Positions 53,165 to 62,661 of a stretch of 64,000 bases of DNA are shown piece after piece. Position 1 is the stretch's first letter; each line of letters begins with the position of its first letter. Source of the stretch: Inhella sp. (GTDB taxonomy: Bacteria > Pseudomonadota > Gammaproteobacteria > Burkholderiales > Burkholderiaceae_C). The translations under genes were made by a program, and so were the position numbers. The stretch lies in the NCBI RefSeq assembly GCF_027532025.1, contig NZ_JAPZSY010000055.1, forward strand, positions 1-64,000, read 5' to 3'. The notes beneath the pieces are model-generated. The model was not told the DNA's origin. It saw nothing but the letters and a program-made list of their open reading frames with translations, and searched no databases.

Positions 53165-53912
53165 GGGGGGCGATCTCCAAGACCAAGGGGGGCAGGCCGT
53201 CGATGCTGGCCTCGACGCGGTCGCCCGGCAAGAGCGGCCCCACGCCAGCGGGCGTGCCGGTGAAGACGAGGTCGCCCGGCTGCAATTCGTACAGCTCGCT
53301 CAAGCGAGACAGCAAGTCGGGCACGGGCCAGATCAGATCGGCCAAGTCGCCCTGCTGACGCGGCAGACCGTTGACGCCGAGCGCGATGCGTCCTGCCGTG
53401 GGCAAGGCGCTGGCCAGCGGCTGGATCGGGCCCAGCACGGCCGAGCGGTCGAAGCCCTTGGCCGCATCCCAGGGCTTGCCTGCGGCCTTGGCGGCGGCTT
53501 GCAGATCGCGGCGGGTCAAGTCCAGTCCCACGGCCTGGCCCCACACGGCGGCGAGGGCTTGCGCTGGCGTGGCACGGTGCAGCGGCGCGCCCAGCGCGAC
53601 GACCCACTCCACCTCGTGGTGCAGGTTCTCGGTGGCGCAGGGGTAGGGCAGCGCACCGCGCAGCGCGGGTTCGAACACGGCGTCGGCCGGCTTGGCAAAG
53701 AAAAAGGGCGGGGGCAGCACGCCTTCCAAGGGGGCCGCGGTGGCGGGACGGTGGTCCGGTGCGGGCGGTTGCAGGGCCATCGCTCCCATCTCCCGGGCGT
53801 GCTCGGCGTAGTTCTGGCCCACGCAGTAGATGCGATGCACCGGAAAGCGCTCGGCGCGGCCCAGCACGGTGACGGTGGCCGGGGGCCAAGGGGGGAAGAC
53901 GGTGGCGGACAT
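53157..53912 (-). CDS. Fumarylacetoacetase-family hydrolase/isomerase
   Basis: The 251-residue protein has the FAH C-terminal fold: VHRIYCVGQNYAEHAREMG (active-site His/metal segment), FFFAKPADAV, LHHEVEWVVALG, RDLQAAAKAAGKPWDAAKGFDRSAVLGPIQP, and the closing LQPGDLVFTGTPAGVGPLLPGDRVEASIDGL. Relatives include fumarylpyruvate hydrolase and oxaloacetate decarboxylase-like enzymes; the exact substrate is unsure. It lies upstream of nadC with overlapping ends. Confidence 0.85.
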   Translation of the reverse strand: MSATVFPPWPPATVTVLGRAERFPVHRIYCVGQNYAEHAREMGAMALQPPAPDHRPATAAPLEGVLPPPFFFAKPADAVFEPALRGALPYPCATENLHHEVEWVVALGAPLHRATPAQALAAVWGQAVGLDLTRRDLQAAAKAAGKPWDAAKGFDRSAVLGPIQPLASALPTAGRIALGVNGLPRQQGDLADLIWPVPDLLSRLSELYELQPGDLVFTGTPAGVGPLLPGDRVEASIDGLPPLVLEIAPRV

Positions 53913-53956
53913 GGCAAGCCTGGAGCGTCAGAGGGCGCGATGCTAAGGTGCGCGCC

Positions 53957-54880
53957 ATGCTGGAACGGCTCCTCCTCCTGATGCTGCTGACCCTGCTGAC
54001 GGCCTGCGCCACGCGCGAGCCCAGCAGCCTGCCCGCCCCCGAGCGCACGGGCCGCGACGGCCTGACCGCCCAGGTGCCGCCCGACCTGCTCCAAGTGCCC
54101 GACGCCGTGCCCCGCGTCGAACCCATCCGCTTGGGTGGGCCCAACAAGCCCTACGAGGTGCTGGGCGAGCGCTACGAGCCGCTGCTGGAGGACCGCCCCT
54201 ACGCCGAACGGGGGCTGGCCAGCTGGTACGGCAAGAAGTTCCATGGCCGCCAAACCGCCAGCGGCGAGACCTACAACATGTTTGCCATGACGGCCGCGCA
54301 CCCGCGCTGGCCCCTGCCCAGCTACGCCCGCGTGCGCAACCCAGCCAATGGACGCGAGGTGATCGTTCGCGTCAACGACCGCGGGCCGTTCGTCAAGGGC
54401 CGTGTCATCGACCTGAGCTACACCGCCGCGCTCAAGCTCGACGTCCACCGCGGTGTGGCCCCGGTGGAAATCGAGCGCCTGACTTTCGACGAGATCCGCG
54501 CTGGGCGCTGGCGCCGCGACGGCGCGCCCGCCGACCCGGTGCTGGCGGCCCCCGCCCCCAGCGTGGGGGCGCCCGACCTGCCGGACACGCAAGCCCTGCG
54601 CGATGCGGCACCCGTGGAGAACGCCGCGCCTCGGGTTCGCGCCCCCAGCCCCGGCACTTGGGTGCAACTGGGTAGCTTTCGGGAGCTGGACAACGCGCTG
54701 GCGCTGAAAGAGCGGGTGCGTCAGCAGTGGCCGCAGGCCGAGCTGCTGCTCACCACCTTCCGCGATCGCGGCCTGCACCGCGTGCAGCTGGGCCCCTTCG
54801 ACTCGCAGGACGAGGCCCAAGACGCCGCTCGGCGCGTGCGGGCCCTGACGGAACTCACACCCCTGATCGTGCGTCGCTGA
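53957..54880 (+). CDS. rlpA: RlpA-type septal lipoprotein with SPOR domain
   Basis: The 307-residue lipoprotein acts at the division site as a lytic transglycosylase on denuded glycan strands. It has a signal peptide with lipobox LLTAC-ATRE (Cys about residue 17), a double-psi beta-barrel RlpA domain (GLASWYGKKFHGRQTASGETYNMFAMTAAHPRWPLPSYARVRNPANGREVIVRVNDRGPF, residues about 88-150), and a C-terminal SPOR peptidoglycan-binding domain (WVQLGSFRELDNALALKERV, residues about 235-307). AAGG eight bases upstream supports ATG 53957. Confidence 0.93.
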   Translation: MLERLLLLMLLTLLTACATREPSSLPAPERTGRDGLTAQVPPDLLQVPDAVPRVEPIRLGGPNKPYEVLGERYEPLLEDRPYAERGLASWYGKKFHGRQTASGETYNMFAMTAAHPRWPLPSYARVRNPANGREVIVRVNDRGPFVKGRVIDLSYTAALKLDVHRGVAPVEIERLTFDEIRAGRWRRDGAPADPVLAAPAPSVGAPDLPDTQALRDAAPVENAAPRVRAPSPGTWVQLGSFRELDNALALKERVRQQWPQAELLLTTFRDRGLHRVQLGPFDSQDEAQDAARRVRALTELTPLIVRR

Positions 54881-54898
54881 CTGACCCATGGAGACCCT

Positions 54899-55681
54899 GT
54901 GACGAACCCGGCAAACCGCCGCCGATCGAGACGCTGCGCGACGCGCCGCGCCGCGCTCGGCGCTGGCGCATGGGCGCTGGCGTTGGGCTCGGTGCAGGCC
55001 CAGGGCGTCGAACCCTTGCGCGTTTTGGTTTCCAGCGCCTGGGCCATGCCCTTGCTGGACTGGCGCGAGGAGCGGGTGCAGGGCGGCATCGTGCCCGACC
55101 TGGCCCAGGCCGTGGCGCACCGCCTGGGCCGGAGCGTGCACTTCGTCGTCATGCCGCGCGCCCGCATGGACGCGGCCGCTCTGGCCGGAGACGCCGACCT
55201 GCGTTGCTACGTGCGCCCCGCCTGGACCAGCACCCCCGAGGCCTACGCCTGGAGTGGCGAGTTGTTCCCCGTGGCCAACGTGATCGTGGGCCATGCCGGC
55301 GTGCCAGCGCCGCAGTCCTTGGCCGAGCTGCCAGCCCGCAGCGTGGTGGGCGGCACGCGCGGTTATCGCTACCCGCCGCTGGAGGCCGGCTTCCAGGCCG
55401 GCACTTGGCTGCGCGAAGACGCCGTCGACCAAGAAAAGCTGTTGCTCAAGCTGTCTTTGCGCCGTCACCCCTACGCCGTGACCGACGCCCTGACCTTGGG
55501 CTGGTTCCTGCGTCAATCGCCCCACGCCGCGCTGGCGCCGTGGCGATTGGAGGTGTCGCAGGAGCCCGTGCATTGCGCCGTGCCCAAGGCCGGGCGGGTG
55601 GACGCCGCCCGGCTGCTGGCCGCGGTGGAGGCGGTGCGCCGCTCGGGCGAGGTGGCCACCATCCTCCAGCGCTACCGCTGA
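54899..55681 (+). CDS. Periplasmic solute-binding-like protein
   Basis: The 260-residue protein has an Arg-rich signal peptide (RRRSRRCATRRAALGAGAWALALGSVQAQG) and a family-3 binding fold: LRVLVSSAWAMPLLDWREERVQGGIVPDLAQAVAHRLGRSVHFVVMPRARMDAAALAGDADLRCYVRP. There is no transporter gene beside it, as for the similar protein at 45698. Start GTG 54899 is preceded by GGAG. It follows rlpA by 18 bases and may be cotranscribed. Confidence 0.72.
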   Translation: MTNPANRRRSRRCATRRAALGAGAWALALGSVQAQGVEPLRVLVSSAWAMPLLDWREERVQGGIVPDLAQAVAHRLGRSVHFVVMPRARMDAAALAGDADLRCYVRPAWTSTPEAYAWSGELFPVANVIVGHAGVPAPQSLAELPARSVVGGTRGYRYPPLEAGFQAGTWLREDAVDQEKLLLKLSLRRHPYAVTDALTLGWFLRQSPHAALAPWRLEVSQEPVHCAVPKAGRVDAARLLAAVEAVRRSGEVATILQRYR

Positions 55682-55700
55682 GTGGGCGCCACCCGCCGCG

Positions 55701-58700
55701 TCAGCGCTTCAAGTCGGGGTAGGCCTTCACGCGTGGGCTTCGCTGTGCGGGTGTGCTGGCCGGCAGCTGCTTCATCAGCGCCGCCACCGCGGCCTGCAGT
55801 TGGGCGTCGCCGCCTTGCGCGGTGTGGCGGGGCGGGTTGTCCACCTCCAGGTCGGGCTGGACGCCCACGCCTTCCACCAAGATCTGGCCCGTGGCGTCGA
55901 TCTGCGCGGTTTCGGCCGCCCGCATGATGCCGTTGTCCATCAGGCGGTTGCGGTCGCTCAGCCACACGCCAGCGCCGCTGGTGGCCTTGCCGATGACCGG
56001 GCCAAGCTTCAGGCGCTTGAAGCCCTCGGCGAAGGTTTCACCATCGCTGTAGGTGTTCTCGTTGACGAGCACCGCCAGCGGGCCGCTGAAGCTGTTTTGC
56101 ATGTTGGGGTAGGTGTCGCCGCCGGCCGGGTGGCGCGGCTGCCACCAGGCCCAGGCGCGGCGCAGCAGCTTCTCCAAGATCCAACTGTCGATGTTGCCGC
56201 CGTTGTTGAAGCGCACGTCGATGACCAGGGCCTCCTTGTCCAGCTGGGCGTAGAAGTCTTTGGCGAAGTCGGCCACGTCCTCGGCGCCCATGGCGCGCAG
56301 GTGCAAGTAGCCCACCCGGCCGTTGCTGGCCTGGGACACGGCCTTCGCGCGGCCGTGGCGCCAGTCGTTGTAGCGCAGCACGCTCTCGCGACGCGGGTCC
56401 ACGGGCGTGACGATGAGGCTGCGGCGCTCCTGGCCCTGCAGCAGCTCCAGGCGCACCTGCTTGCCGGCCTCGCCCTGCAGCAGGGTGGCGCCTTGCGGCC
56501 AGCGCATGGCGCGGCCGTTGATGGCGGTGATCACGTCGCCCTCGCGCACGTCCAGCCCTGGCGCCAGCAAGGGGCCACGGTCGGTGATGAGCTCGGGGTC
56601 GCCGCGGTACAGGCGCTCGATGCGGGCACCTTGTTCGTGCGCCGCGAGCTTGGCGCCCAGGCCGGCAAGGGCTGGCGGCTCCTCGGCTTGCGGCGGCAGG
56701 TCGCCCACAGCCACTTGGCTGTGCAGCAGGTTCAGGTCGCTGGCCATTTGACCCAGCAGGTCGGCGAGCTCGGCGCGGTCGCCCACGCGCGGCAGCAGGG
56801 CGGCATGGCGCTCGCGGCTGGCCTTCCAGTTCACGCCGTGCAGCTTCGGGTCGTAAAAGTGGTCGCGCGACAAGCGCCAGGCGTCGTCAAACAGCTGCTG
56901 CCACTCTTGGCGCGGCGTGAGGCTGACCTGCCAGTCGCTCCAGCGCACGGTGGCCTTGCTCAGGTCGGCCGGGGGCTTGGGCGAGGCTTCCAGGATGGCG
57001 ATGTCGGGCGCGGCGCCGGGTGCAGCGTCGCGCTGCACCAGCAGGTGCTTGCCGCTGGGCGTGAGCGCGAAGCGACGCACGCGCTCGCTGTGGGTGTCGG
57101 GGGTGGCGCCCGGCTCCAGCGCCAGGGTTTTGAGCGCCCCCGCAGCCCCGCCCTCGGCCTCGCGCCACCACAGGCGCTTGCCGTCGGCCGCCAAATCGCT
57201 GATGCGGCCGGGGGGAACGGGCAGCTCGAACAAGCGATCGGCCAAGCCCTCCAGCACGATCTTGGGCAGGCCGGGCTTGGCGTCTTTCTTGGGCTCGGCC
57301 GCCTTCGGGTCGGCCTTGGTGTCGGCCTTGGTGTCGGTTTTCGCGTCCGTCGGCTTGGCTTCGGCCTTGGGCGCGCTCGGCGGCAGCTCGTCCTTGGCCG
57401 ATGTGGGCAGGCGCAGGCCGGGCTGCAGGGCCAGGGCATAAACCTTGTCACCCGGCTCGAACGCCGGGCCCATGTTGCGGTCGGCCCAAACGCTGCTGCC
57501 GGCTTGCGTGGCGAAGTGGCGGCGGCTGGCGAAATACAGCCATTGGCCGTCGGGGCTGAAGGCGGCATCGCCGCTGTCGTAGCGGGTGCTGGTCAGGGGC
57601 GCCGGCTGGCCTTGCAGCGGGTGCAGCCACAGCTGGCCGCGAAAGCCCACGCTGCCGGTCTTGCTGTAGGCGAGGGCTTGGCCCTCGGGGTGCCAGGCGA
57701 GATTGCCGATGCCCCCCCGCGCGGCACGGTCCAGTTCGCGGGTCTTGGGGCCGCCTGGGGCCTTCAAGTCGGTGAGGTGCAGGGCACCGGCAAGGTCGGT
57801 GTGGGCGACGTAACGGCCATCGGGCGAGGGCAGCAGGCCGGTGCGCACCACCTGCCCGCCTTGGGTGAGTGCTTGACGCGTCGGAGCACCCAGGGCGTCA
57901 AGCTGCCACAGCTCCACCTCGCCACTGAAATCGCACAAGGCGAACACCTGCTTGCCATCGGCGCTGAAGGCAGCGTCGCGGCAGCGCGTGCCCTCGGGCT
58001 GCTGCAACTCGGCGCGGCGCAGGCCTTGCGTGCCCTGCGTGGCCAAGCGGCCGCGCACGCCCAACAGGGCGCGCTCGCCGTTCGGGCTGAGCGCCACCTC
58101 GGTGAGGAAGTCTTGCGGGCGCTTGATCCAGCGCGGGGTGTGGGCGGCTGCGTGGTCGCTCAGCAAGACGATGGGCAAAGCGGCGGGCTGCTGAGGGCCG
58201 TCGGCCAGCAGGCTGACCCGGTGCAGGTCGGCGCCGCGCGCGACCACCATCTGGGGCCCGGTGATGCTGGCGCTGCGCACATCGAAGTCTTTCCACGCGG
58301 TGTGGGCCTTGGCGTCGCTGCCGTCGGGCCTGACCGACCAGACGTTGAAGATGCCGTCGCGGTCGCCCAGGAAGGCGATGCGCTCTTGCCCGTCGCGGTC
58401 GCGGTAGGCCATGGGGCGCTTGGCATTGCTGCGGGGGAAATCAGCGCCCAGCAACGGGCGAGCCTCCGCCGAACCCTGGAGGTCCAGCGCCCAGATTTGG
58501 GCCAGAGCGCCGCCGCGGTAGCCCTTGGCGTTGTCGCCGCGCAGGCCGTGGCGGGTGAAGTACAGGGTGCGGCCGTCCAGGCTCAGGCCCAGGTCATTGG
58601 CATCGCCCACGGGCAGGGGTTGCAGATCGGCGCCCTGCAAGCGGTAGGCGGTGGTCACGGGTCGGCCGTCGGTGGCGGGGGCGGTGAGCAACAGATGGCC

Positions 58701-59063
58701 CTCGCGGTCGGCACCCCAAACACGCACCTGCGCGTTGCCCAGCCAGGTGCGGCGCTGGGGCGCCCCGCCGGTGAGGGGCATGGTGTAGACATCGCCCGCG
58801 CTCTCCATCTGGCCAACAAAGGCCAGCGTCTGACCATCGGGCAGCAAGACGGGGCTGCTCTCGACCCCCGCGTGCGCCGTGAGCCGAACCGCGGTGCCGC
58901 TGCCGTTGACGCGCCACAAGTCGCCCTGGCTCAAGAAAACGATCAAGTCGCCCTGCACCGCCGGCTGGCGGTAATAGCCCGGCGCGGGGGCCTGCGCCGA
59001 AACCGGCTGGAGGGTGGCCAGGGCCGCGAAAGCCACGGCGGTGAAGCGAGCGGTGAGAGACAT
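55701..59063 (-). CDS. Tricorn-like S41 peptidase
   Basis: The 1120-residue exported protease combines a signal peptide (FTAVAFAALATLQPVSA), beta-propeller repeats over roughly residues 40-550 (SQGDLWRVNGSGTAVRLTAHAGVESSPVLLPDGQTLAFVG; AAFSPDGQWLYFASR), an Ala/Lys-rich linker, a PDZ domain (PLLAPGLDVREGDVITAINGRAM, about residue 840) and a C-terminal S41 catalytic domain (VIDVRFNNGGNIDSWILEKL; nucleophile region NTYSDGETFAEGFKRL; GKATSGAGVWLS). This is the tricorn architecture; a role in degrading peptides in the periplasm is likely. Start ATG 59063 begins the signal peptide. Confidence 0.9.
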   Translation of the reverse strand: MSLTARFTAVAFAALATLQPVSAQAPAPGYYRQPAVQGDLIVFLSQGDLWRVNGSGTAVRLTAHAGVESSPVLLPDGQTLAFVGQMESAGDVYTMPLTGGAPQRRTWLGNAQVRVWGADREGHLLLTAPATDGRPVTTAYRLQGADLQPLPVGDANDLGLSLDGRTLYFTRHGLRGDNAKGYRGGALAQIWALDLQGSAEARPLLGADFPRSNAKRPMAYRDRDGQERIAFLGDRDGIFNVWSVRPDGSDAKAHTAWKDFDVRSASITGPQMVVARGADLHRVSLLADGPQQPAALPIVLLSDHAAAHTPRWIKRPQDFLTEVALSPNGERALLGVRGRLATQGTQGLRRAELQQPEGTRCRDAAFSADGKQVFALCDFSGEVELWQLDALGAPTRQALTQGGQVVRTGLLPSPDGRYVAHTDLAGALHLTDLKAPGGPKTRELDRAARGGIGNLAWHPEGQALAYSKTGSVGFRGQLWLHPLQGQPAPLTSTRYDSGDAAFSPDGQWLYFASRRHFATQAGSSVWADRNMGPAFEPGDKVYALALQPGLRLPTSAKDELPPSAPKAEAKPTDAKTDTKADTKADPKAAEPKKDAKPGLPKIVLEGLADRLFELPVPPGRISDLAADGKRLWWREAEGGAAGALKTLALEPGATPDTHSERVRRFALTPSGKHLLVQRDAAPGAAPDIAILEASPKPPADLSKATVRWSDWQVSLTPRQEWQQLFDDAWRLSRDHFYDPKLHGVNWKASRERHAALLPRVGDRAELADLLGQMASDLNLLHSQVAVGDLPPQAEEPPALAGLGAKLAAHEQGARIERLYRGDPELITDRGPLLAPGLDVREGDVITAINGRAMRWPQGATLLQGEAGKQVRLELLQGQERRSLIVTPVDPRRESVLRYNDWRHGRAKAVSQASNGRVGYLHLRAMGAEDVADFAKDFYAQLDKEALVIDVRFNNGGNIDSWILEKLLRRAWAWWQPRHPAGGDTYPNMQNSFSGPLAVLVNENTYSDGETFAEGFKRLKLGPVIGKATSGAGVWLSDRNRLMDNGIMRAAETAQIDATGQILVEGVGVQPDLEVDNPPRHTAQGGDAQLQAAVAALMKQLPASTPAQRSPRVKAYPDLKR

Positions 59064-59150
59064 GGGTGAGTCGGGGTTCGCTGTGACGAAAGCGGCGATT
59101 GTTGGCGCCAAGGCCGCCCATGCCGAGCGTCATGCCGGGACAATCCCAGG

Positions 59151-59867
59151 ATGCCCGCCCACAGCTCCCACGCCCCCCTCGACCTGAACGCCCTGGATGC
59201 CCTGCAGGCCCTGCTGGACGATGTGCCCGCGCCCCTGGAGCCGTTGGACGTGTCCATGCTCGACGGCTACCTCACCGCCGTGGCCTTGCAGCCCAAGGCG
59301 CCGCCGCCCAACGAGTGGTTGCGCTGGGTGCTGGACAGCGAGGAGGGCCGCGCGCCGCCCGTGGGCTTCAACCCCGAGCCCATCCGGGCGCTGGCCATGC
59401 GCCGCCTGCAGCAGCTGGACGCCGCCATCCGCCATCGTCAGTGGTTCGACCCCTGGGTCTTCGAGCCCATGGACGACGACGGTGAGGACGCCGACCCCGA
59501 AGACTGGGAAACCATCCTGGCCGCCGTGTACCCCTGGGTGGCGGGTTTTGCGCTGGGCGCCGACGCCTTCCCGCGCGGCCTGATGGCCTGCCACAACGCC
59601 GAACTGCTCGAGGGCCTGGCCGGCATCTACCAATTCCTCGACCCCGAGGACCTGGAGGACGCGGACGAGCTGCTGGAGGCCATCGAGGCCATCGAGCCCG
59701 CTGCGCACTTGAGCGAAGCGGTGGAGGTGCTGGTGTCGCACACCCTGCTGCTGGCCGATGTGTCGCGCCCGCTCAAGGGCCCGCCGAAGGTCCCCCACAA
59801 GAGCGGCCCACGCCGGTCTGGCCACCCGCCGCGCTCAGGCGGCGGCGGATTCCCACCGCGGCGCTAG
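59151..59867 (+). CDS. UPF0149 (YgfB/YecA) family protein
   Basis: The 238-residue protein has the acidic helical UPF0149 core: PLEPLDVSMLDGYLTAVALQPKAPPPNEWLRWVLD, ADPEDWETILAAVYPWVAGFALGADAFPRGL and DPEDLEDADELLEAIE. The C-terminal 40 residues are basic and Pro/Gly-rich. Function is unknown in general. Its stop codon lies only three bases from boundary repeat B of island 2, and its last codons may partly derive from the element, since GCGGCGC occurs there as in the other B copy. Confidence 0.82.
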   Translation: MPAHSSHAPLDLNALDALQALLDDVPAPLEPLDVSMLDGYLTAVALQPKAPPPNEWLRWVLDSEEGRAPPVGFNPEPIRALAMRRLQQLDAAIRHRQWFDPWVFEPMDDDGEDADPEDWETILAAVYPWVAGFALGADAFPRGLMACHNAELLEGLAGIYQFLDPEDLEDADELLEAIEAIEPAAHLSEAVEVLVSHTLLLADVSRPLKGPPKVPHKSGPRRSGHPPRSGGGGFPPRR

Positions 59868-59870
59868 AAG

Positions 59871-60069
59871 GGAACTGACAGCAAGGTCTTGAACGACCGC
59901 CCCAACCGCCCGCCAATCCGACGTCGCGGTCCCGACTTGGCAAGGTCTGGAACATGGGAGCGTGGCGTCGGCCCTTTGCACAAGCGCGCAGCAGGTCGAG
60001 AGACACCTCGAGACCGGATGCTGCCGATCCTGTCGGCGCGGGGGGCGGGTCACCGGCAGCCATCGACCC
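59871..60069 (+). repeat. Boundary repeat B, right copy (outer end of island 2)
   Basis: It closely matches the minus strand of 6230-6420. The outer end reads CTGACAGCAAGGTCTTGAAC, followed by CGACCGCCCCAACCGCCCG, a second motif CAAGGTCTGGAAC, and the shared block CGTGGCGTCGGCCCTTTGC; the match ends at CAGCCATCGACCC. It begins three bases after the UPF0149 gene stop. Confidence 0.85.
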
Positions 60070-60240
60070 CTTGCAGTCGGCCATGCCAGCAAATTTGTGG
60101 CGGCGAAGCCGACTTTGGCTGCCGCGTCCTGCAAGCTAACGGGCTCTCCCAGCAGTTGCTTTTAGGTACACATCAGTGGGCGGCACATTTCGCGCCGCAC
60201 GACGATCGAGCTGGCCCTCCTGCTTGTCGTTAGAAGGGGC
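60070..60240. other. Inner flank of island 2, no gene seen
   Basis: Only short non-homologous frames occur. The stretch links boundary repeat B to the efflux-protein remnant. Confidence 0.4.
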
Positions 60241-60435
60241 TCAGCCGCCCACTGTCCAGCGCCCGCCCAGGGCGCACAGCAGCACCATGCGGCTGGCCTG
60301 CTCGGTCTGGTGCAGCGTCACCTGGCTCTGGCGCGTGGCGGCAAGCTGGCGTTGTGCATCCAACAGTTCCAGTGGACTGGACGCATCCCGGCGGCAACTC
60401 TGCTCGGCGGCCTCCACCTGCGCGCCCTGCGCACC
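60241..60435 (-). pseudogene. C-terminal fragment of an outer-membrane efflux protein (TolC/OprM type)
   Basis: About 65 residues resemble the C-terminal end of NodT/OprM outer-membrane factors: SSPLELLDAQRQLAATRQ, then SQVTLHQTEQASRM and CALGGRW at the usual position of YRALGGGW. Upstream sequence loses the resemblance and no membrane-fusion or pump gene is nearby. It is a relic inside island 2. Confidence 0.65.
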
Positions 60436-60655
60436 CGGCGATGCCGGTTGGGGGCGGGAGCACCAGCCGATGGCGGCAAAGTCACTGCGGTACACGAAAG
60501 CGAGCTGAAACCCCGCCAGCTACATTGCGGCTGATGAAAATTGACTCGACAGAGCAGCTCCGGTCTGCTGGTCTGTTGGCATCGAACACGAGACTGCCCG
60601 ACAGCGCGTTGTTTTGCGCCCCGGGCCTGGCGTACCCTGACTTGCGAGGATGTTG

Positions 60656-61711
60656 ATGACGGCAAATTGGCACCGGATGTTGTGGAACATGGCCCGGGCG
60701 TTGGCGGTGCTGGGAACTCTGGGCACTATCTCGAAAGCCGGGCAGGCCCAAGCCCTGGGGCCGGACGTAAAGGACGGCAAGGACCACCCCATCGTTTCGC
60801 GCTTTGCGGGGTCGCAGCTAATCGGCCACCTGCAGCTTGAGTTCGAGACCGGCCGCTTCTACTTGCCCAGGAAGGAAGCGGGCAATGACCCCACGAAGGA
60901 ACTCGATACCAACAAACCGGTGAGCCGGGAAGGCAGGGTCACGCGCCTGCTCTACGTGGCGCCGGCCGGAAAGACGCCGCTGGAGGTGCACCGCAACTTC
61001 GAACAGGCCCTCAAGGCAGCAGGCTTGAAAGTGCTCACCGCGGTCGACGGACGCAATGCCTGGTGGGACGCAGGCAGTCACTGGCGCGATAACTTCGCGA
61101 AGCTGAGCTTCCAGCCGCCATTCGCGGCTGACATCTCACCATTCGACCGCAGCGACGCCCTCTACGTGTACGGCACGCTCACGCGCGGCGGCGTGGAAGT
61201 GGCAGTGTCGGTGCTTACAGGCCCGCTCGGGAGCTTTGCCAAGAGTCATTACAAGACAACAAACACCACGGCTCAAGCGGCGGTAGCGGTGCAGATCGTC
61301 GAGCCCAAGCCCATGGCCACCGGCCAGGTCACGGTTTCGGCTGAAGGGATCGGCAAAGGCCTGGAGGTCGACGGGCGCATTGCGTTGTACGGCATTTATT
61401 TCGATACGGGCAAGGCAGAACTCAAGCCCGAGTCGAAAGCCCAGATCGACGAGATGGTCGCCCTGCTGCGCACGAAACCGCAACTGCGCGTGCACATCGT
61501 GGGCCACACCGACAACGTAGGCACAGTGGAAGCCAACCTGCTCCTGTCGCAGCGGCGCGCCGAGGCCGTGGCGGCCGCACTGGTGACCACCCACAAGATC
61601 GACGCCAAGCGCTTGAGTGCTCGCGGCGTGGCCAGCCTTGCGCCGGTGGCCGGCAACCGCAACGAGGGCGGGCGTGCGCTGAATCGAAGGGTGGAACTGG
61701 TGGAGCAGTGA
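60656..61711 (+). CDS. OmpA-family outer-membrane/peptidoglycan-associated protein
   Basis: The 351-residue protein has a signal peptide (MLWNMARALAVLGTLGTISKAGQAQA), an unrecognised N-terminal domain of about 190 residues, and a C-terminal OmpA domain at about residues 235-350. Domain motifs are ALYGIYFDTGKAELKPESKAQIDEMVALL, VHIVGHTDNVGTVEANLLLSQRRAEAVAAALV and the closing EGGRALNRRVELVE, with the conserved peptidoglycan-binding Asp and Arg. It probably anchors to peptidoglycan from the outer membrane. ATG 60656 has a GAGG ribosome site seven bases upstream; ATG 60650 is possible. It is the main cargo of island 2. Confidence 0.85.
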   Translation: MTANWHRMLWNMARALAVLGTLGTISKAGQAQALGPDVKDGKDHPIVSRFAGSQLIGHLQLEFETGRFYLPRKEAGNDPTKELDTNKPVSREGRVTRLLYVAPAGKTPLEVHRNFEQALKAAGLKVLTAVDGRNAWWDAGSHWRDNFAKLSFQPPFAADISPFDRSDALYVYGTLTRGGVEVAVSVLTGPLGSFAKSHYKTTNTTAQAAVAVQIVEPKPMATGQVTVSAEGIGKGLEVDGRIALYGIYFDTGKAELKPESKAQIDEMVALLRTKPQLRVHIVGHTDNVGTVEANLLLSQRRAEAVAAALVTTHKIDAKRLSARGVASLAPVAGNRNEGGRALNRRVELVEQ

Positions 61712-62046
61712 GAGGCGAGTCCGGCGCCGCTGCACGCTGCGAAAGAGTCCCTTCTGTTCAACATCCGGTTTGGCGGAGGCGACGCCGCTGCGCTGGGCGG
61801 CAAATTGAGCTGGCTCATCACCCGGGAACAGATGTCGACCCTTTGCGCGCTTAGCGCCTGAGGCGAAACGTTGAGGTCGGCTCTGCAGCTGGCTCCAGTT
61901 ACACCTGCGAGCGAGCGGGTGGCGGGAACCGGCCTGTGGGCACGGTCAGCTCCTGGCCGGGAGTGTCGGTACGCTGGCCGTACAGCAAGCAGACTGTGGG
62001 TTCCTTTCCGGGTGGCGCAGCGCTCGCTTGGTCGCGCCCGCCCGCT
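61712..62046. other. Gap between OmpA-family gene and toxin gene
   Basis: No complete gene. A short frame near 61740-61860 reads LFNIRFGGGDAAALGGKL and ends soon after; it may be a fragment but I cannot identify it. Confidence 0.4.
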
Positions 62047-62373
62047 TCAGTGCCGGTAGTCCTCTTCTCGCTGGTGCCTAACCGCGCCCACGATCACGTG
62101 GTCGCCGACGATCTCGAAGAGAACGATGTAGCCCGTTCCACCAAACGGAACGATCAGTTCGCGCGAGCGGCCATTACCAAGTTCTGCCCGACGGCATGTG
62201 AACGGCGACCAGGACAGCAATCGCATTCCTTCTCGGATAGCGTCCAGTGCTCTCTGAGGATTGGTCCAGTCTGGTGTCTCGCTCGCAAGTTCGCGCTCTA
62301 TGGAAAAGTCCTCCAGACGCCGCAGGTCCTCCACCGCTTCTTGTAGGAGCGTGACTGTGTACTTGGGCGTCAC
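62047..62373 (-). CDS. RelE/ParE-type toxin
   Basis: The 108-residue protein has the RelE/ParE fold pattern: YTVTLLQEAVEDLRRLEDFSIE, AIREGMRLLSWSPFTCRRAE, RSRELIVPFGGTGYIVLFEIVGDHVIVGAVRHQREEDY. RelE toxins cut mRNA on ribosomes; ParE toxins inhibit gyrase, and I cannot say which applies. Its ATG overlaps the antitoxin stop by four bases, as in translationally coupled toxin-antitoxin pairs. Confidence 0.88.
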   Translation of the reverse strand: MTPKYTVTLLQEAVEDLRRLEDFSIERELASETPDWTNPQRALDAIREGMRLLSWSPFTCRRAELGNGRSRELIVPFGGTGYIVLFEIVGDHVIVGAVRHQREEDYRH

Positions 62374-62654
62374 CGGCCTGCGCGCTGAGCAGCTCGGCGC
62401 TTCGCGTCATCGAGGCGTGCCTGCAGGTCGGCCATGACCTCGTCGACACCTTGCCCGCCGCCTTCTTGCTTCCAGCGCTCGATCGCCGCCTCACCACGAG
62501 TGACGAACTCGGACTGCACGCGGCGCCAAGCTGCGGCCGCGACGACCGCCTCCTCGATAAATTGGGTCAGCGTCTCGCCATCGCGCAAGACAGCCTCGAC
62601 TTCGGCACGGACCTCAGGCTCGACACGGATGGGTGGAAAGGTTGCAGAGCGCAT
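62370..62654 (-). CDS. Antitoxin of the RelE/ParE pair (ribbon-helix-helix type)
   Basis: The 94-residue protein has an N-terminal strand-helix-helix (FPPIRVEPEVRAEVEAVLRDGETLTQFIEEAVVAAAAWR) like ParD/RHH antitoxins and a charged C-terminal arm for toxin binding. The upstream palindrome overlapping an extended -10 promoter is where such antitoxins autoregulate. ATG 62654 is chosen because the strand begins there. Confidence 0.82.
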   Translation of the reverse strand: MRSATFPPIRVEPEVRAEVEAVLRDGETLTQFIEEAVVAAAAWRRVQSEFVTRGEAAIERWKQEGGGQGVDEVMADLQARLDDAKRRAAQRAGR

Positions 62655-62661
62655 GACTCCA